Assembly: GCA_018830745.1 (NCBI GenBank)
Contig: JAHJRU010000101.1
Location: forward strand, 1 to 6,860
Reading direction: 5' to 3'
Origin: Chloroflexota bacterium
GTDB lineage: Bacteria; Chloroflexota; Dehalococcoidia; Dehalococcoidales; JAHJRU01
Length of the DNA: 6,860 nucleotides
Made by a program: the position numbers and the translations under genes. The notes below the pieces were generated by a model. It did no database searches and was not told the DNA's origin. It saw only the letters and a program-made list of their open reading frames with translations. This document shows positions 5,190 through 6,860 of the stretch, in pieces. Numbering within the stretch: the first letter of the stretch is position 1; every line of letters begins with the position of its first letter.

Positions 5190-6551
5190 GTGGATAGACA
5201 TAAATATATACTAGATGAAAAGGACATGCCGACTCAATGGTACAATATCCAGGCTGACTTACCAGAGCCCTTGCCGCCTCTGCGTCATCCGGTTACCAAG
5301 GAACCGACGATTTTACCCCCTCCCCTGTTCTGCGATGAACTTAATAAGCAGGAGTTCAGCACCGAGCGCTGGATTGATATACCGGAGGAGGTGCAGGACG
5401 TATACAAGACCTGGAGGCCAACGACTCTGCACCGGGCGCACCGTCTGGAAAAACTGCTGGATACCCCAGCCAAGATTTTCTATAAATACGAAGGAACCAG
5501 CCAGGCAGGGAGCCACAAACCCAACACGGCCGTAGCTCAGGCATACTACAATAAGCAAGCAGGGGTCAAGCGCATTGCCACCGAAACCGGAGCCGGGCAG
5601 TGGGGCAGTGCCATGGCTATGGGCTGCATGTTCTTCGGCCTGGAACTGAAGGTATACATGGTCAAGGTAAGCTATCAGCAGAAGCCCTATAGGCGGATAC
5701 TGATGGAGACCTGGGGGGCTCAGTGCGTGCCAAGTCCCAGCACGGATACCCAGTTTGGAAATAAAATTCTGGCTGAGGACCCGGAATCCCCCGGCAGTCT
5801 GGGCATGGCTATCAGCGAGGCGGTAGAGGATGCGGCCACCCATGATGATACCAGGTATGCTCTGGGCAGCGTGCTCAATCATGTCTTACTGCATCAGACG
5901 GTAAATGGGCTGGAGACCAAGAAACTGATGGAACAGGCTGATATATACCCGGATATCATCGTCGGCTGCATCGGTGGTGGGTCAAACGCTGCCGGAATGT
6001 TCCTGCCATTCGTCAAAGATAAGATAGCTGGCACCAAGCCGGACCTGCGCATCATCTGCGTGGAGCCAGCCAGCTGCCCTACGGTGACGAAGGGACTTTA
6101 TGCCTGGGACTACGGAGATGTGGCTGGAATGGCTCCCATAGCCTTGATGTACACTCTGGGCCACAGCTTCGTGCCACCTCCGGTTCATGCCGGAGGATTA
6201 AGGTATCACGGCATGGCGCCGATAGTCTGCCACCTCCACAAGCTGGGCTTTATTGAAGCCACGGCAGTAGGCCAGCTGGGTACTTTTGAGGCAGGTGTGA
6301 CCTTTGCTCGAACCGAGGGTATCATCAGCGCTCCCGAAACTAACCACGCCATTCGGGTGACTATTGACGAAGCGCTCAAATGTAAAGCGACCGGCGAGTC
6401 AAAGAACATCCTGCTGGCTCACAGCGGGCACGGGCATTTCGACATGTCAGCTTATGAGCTCTACCTCTCCGGCAAGCTCGAAGACTACGACTACCCAGAG
6501 GAGAAGGTAAAAGAGGCTCTCAAGGATTTGCCCGAGGTGCCGGCAGCCTAA
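5190..6551 (+). CDS. trpB: TrpB2-type tryptophan synthase beta chain (PLP-dependent)
   Basis: A PLP enzyme of 453 residues that joins serine (or O-phosphoserine in some TrpB2 members) and indole to make tryptophan. PLP is expected on Lys110 in GSHKPNT (107-113), which is the TrpB2 form; classical TrpB1 has GAHKIN. The catalytic glutamate equivalent is Glu132 in TETGAGQWG (131-139). The phosphate-binding loop is GGGSNA at 262-267, and the conserved [13 protein letters not shown] (376-388) and HSGHGHFD (411-418) complete the active site. The length exceeds TrpB1 (about 400) as expected for the TrpB2/TrpB-related class, with a long N-terminal region (1-90) before the fold. No trpA or other trp gene is visible here, so it may act alone, for example salvaging indole. 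GTG start with GGAGG four bases upstream. Expression is controlled by the upstream Trp T-box and possibly by the leader peptide. A hairpin follows the stop. Confidence 0.95.
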   Translation: MDRHKYILDEKDMPTQWYNIQADLPEPLPPLRHPVTKEPTILPPPLFCDELNKQEFSTERWIDIPEEVQDVYKTWRPTTLHRAHRLEKLLDTPAKIFYKYEGTSQAGSHKPNTAVAQAYYNKQAGVKRIATETGAGQWGSAMAMGCMFFGLELKVYMVKVSYQQKPYRRILMETWGAQCVPSPSTDTQFGNKILAEDPESPGSLGMAISEAVEDAATHDDTRYALGSVLNHVLLHQTVNGLETKKLMEQADIYPDIIVGCIGGGSNAAGMFLPFVKDKIAGTKPDLRIICVEPASCPTVTKGLYAWDYGDVAGMAPIALMYTLGHSFVPPPVHAGGLRYHGMAPIVCHLHKLGFIEATAVGQLGTFEAGVTFARTEGIISAPETNHAIRVTIDEALKCKATGESKNILLAHSGHGHFDMSAYELYLSGKLEDYDYPEEKVKEALKDLPEVPAA

Positions 6552-6587
6552 ATCCCTGAAGGGTACATTGCTCAGGTTATTCAGTAG

Positions 6588-6614
6588 CCCCTCTCCCCCA
6601 CGTGGGGGGAGGGG
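6588..6614 (+). terminator. GC-rich inverted repeat after trpB, probable transcription stop
   Basis: C/T-rich arm 6588-6598 pairs with G-rich arm 6604-6614 over 11 bp (one G-U), with a short loop around ACGT at 6600-6603. The following bases are TTATTTGAT, only weakly T-rich, so this is a poor textbook terminator. It may instead be a dispersed palindromic repeat that also stops or stabilises the trpB mRNA. Confidence 0.55.
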
Positions 6615-6632
6615 TTATTTGATGAAACCCGT

Positions 6633-6662
6633 TTGCCCTGTCTTCGTAGTATGCGCTATAAT
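6633..6662 (+). promoter_or_regulatory. Promoter of the lipoprotein gene
   Basis: TTGCCC (6633-6638; four of six), an 18-base spacer and a perfect TATAAT (6657-6662). The expected start point, about 6669, practically coincides with the ATG at 6670. Confidence 0.55.
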
Positions 6663-6669
6663 TAAATTA

Positions 6670-6860
6670 ATGGGCAAGAAGCTAGGCAAACCATATCGGC
6701 TAATTGTGTTGTTGCTGTTACTGTCCCTTTTCCTGTGGACCGGTTGCATTTACATAGATACGCCATCACAGGCACCACCCAGTCCGCCGCCTCCTGAGGT
6801 ATCCGCTCCCACCAATCCCACTTGGACGTTACCGACTCCACCAGTTGAGTCCAATAATCC
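6670..6860 (+). CDS. Putative proline-rich lipoprotein, 3' end cut by window edge
   Basis: The first 63 codons of a gene running off the right edge. The product begins with a basic segment (MGKKLGKPYR), then a leucine-rich membrane stretch at 11-22, and a lipobox-like LWTGC with Cys26 as the probable lipidated residue. Trp at position -3 is unusual for a lipobox, so plain signal-anchor insertion is possible. After Cys26 the chain is rich in Pro, Ser and Thr (a run of prolines near residues 37-43), typical of an unstructured linker between the membrane and an extracellular domain not seen here. No function can be given. There is no Shine-Dalgarno sequence in front of the ATG, and the -10 box ends seven bases before it. 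No other ATG lies in the visible part of the frame. Confidence 0.7.
   Translation, partial: MGKKLGKPYRLIVLLLLLSLFLWTGCIYIDTPSQAPPSPPPPEVSAPTNPTWTLPTPPVESNN

Noticed and set aside
5313..5882. Minus-strand ORF of 189 codons inside trpB
   Set aside because: It is an antisense reading of a clearly coding TrpB2 frame and has no recognisable motifs.
1..6860. tRNA genes, CRISPR arrays, insertion sequences, attachment sites
   Set aside because: Looked for and not seen; there are no regularly spaced repeats, transposase motifs or cloverleaf-like segments outside the T-box and SRP RNA.

Overview
The window reads as a piece of a bacterial chromosome with moderate GC and dense housekeeping content. It carries a Gram-positive-type long SRP RNA, a tRNA-Trp T-box leader, a TrpB2-type tryptophan synthase beta chain, an archaeal-looking UPF0200 kinase and an ArsB/NhaD permease. 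That mix points to a Chloroflexota lineage, perhaps Dehalococcoidia-like, or a deep-branching Firmicutes relative. The taxonomic call is an inference from gene content; no database search was done.

Layout. (1) 1-1231, minus strand: a consensus-like promoter, a 273-nt large SRP RNA, then after 38 nt the 16S rRNA dimethyladenosine transferase gene rsmA, which runs off the left edge and probably lacks only its last few codons. (2) 1284-3557, plus strand: an ArsB/NhaD-type ion permease followed 15 nt later by a tandem-domain universal stress protein, probably one operon. (3) 3600-4621, minus strand: a UPF0200-like P-loop kinase overlapping by four bases a dCMP/cytidine-deaminase-family gene of ComEB type. 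(4) 4697-6614, plus strand: a strong promoter, a complete T-box riboswitch with UGG (Trp) specifier and intrinsic terminator, a previously unlisted 14-codon leader ORF with two Trp codons (Trp-Thr-Trp-Pro-Pro), then the gene for a TrpB2-type tryptophan synthase beta chain, closed by a GC-rich hairpin. (5) 6633-6860, plus strand: a promoter placed so close to the start codon that the mRNA is probably leaderless, and the beginning of a proline-rich lipoprotein gene cut by the right edge.

The most interesting part is the trpB leader. It appears to read tryptophan supply twice: uncharged tRNA-Trp through the T-box (transcription), and possibly ribosome progress through a short Trp-Trp-Pro-Pro peptide (translation or stalling). 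The known parallel is the Bacillus subtilis anti-TRAP (rtpA) operon, where a Trp T-box is followed by a Trp-rich leader peptide. Here the same arrangement would control a tryptophan synthase directly. The T-box is solid; the role of the peptide is inferred.
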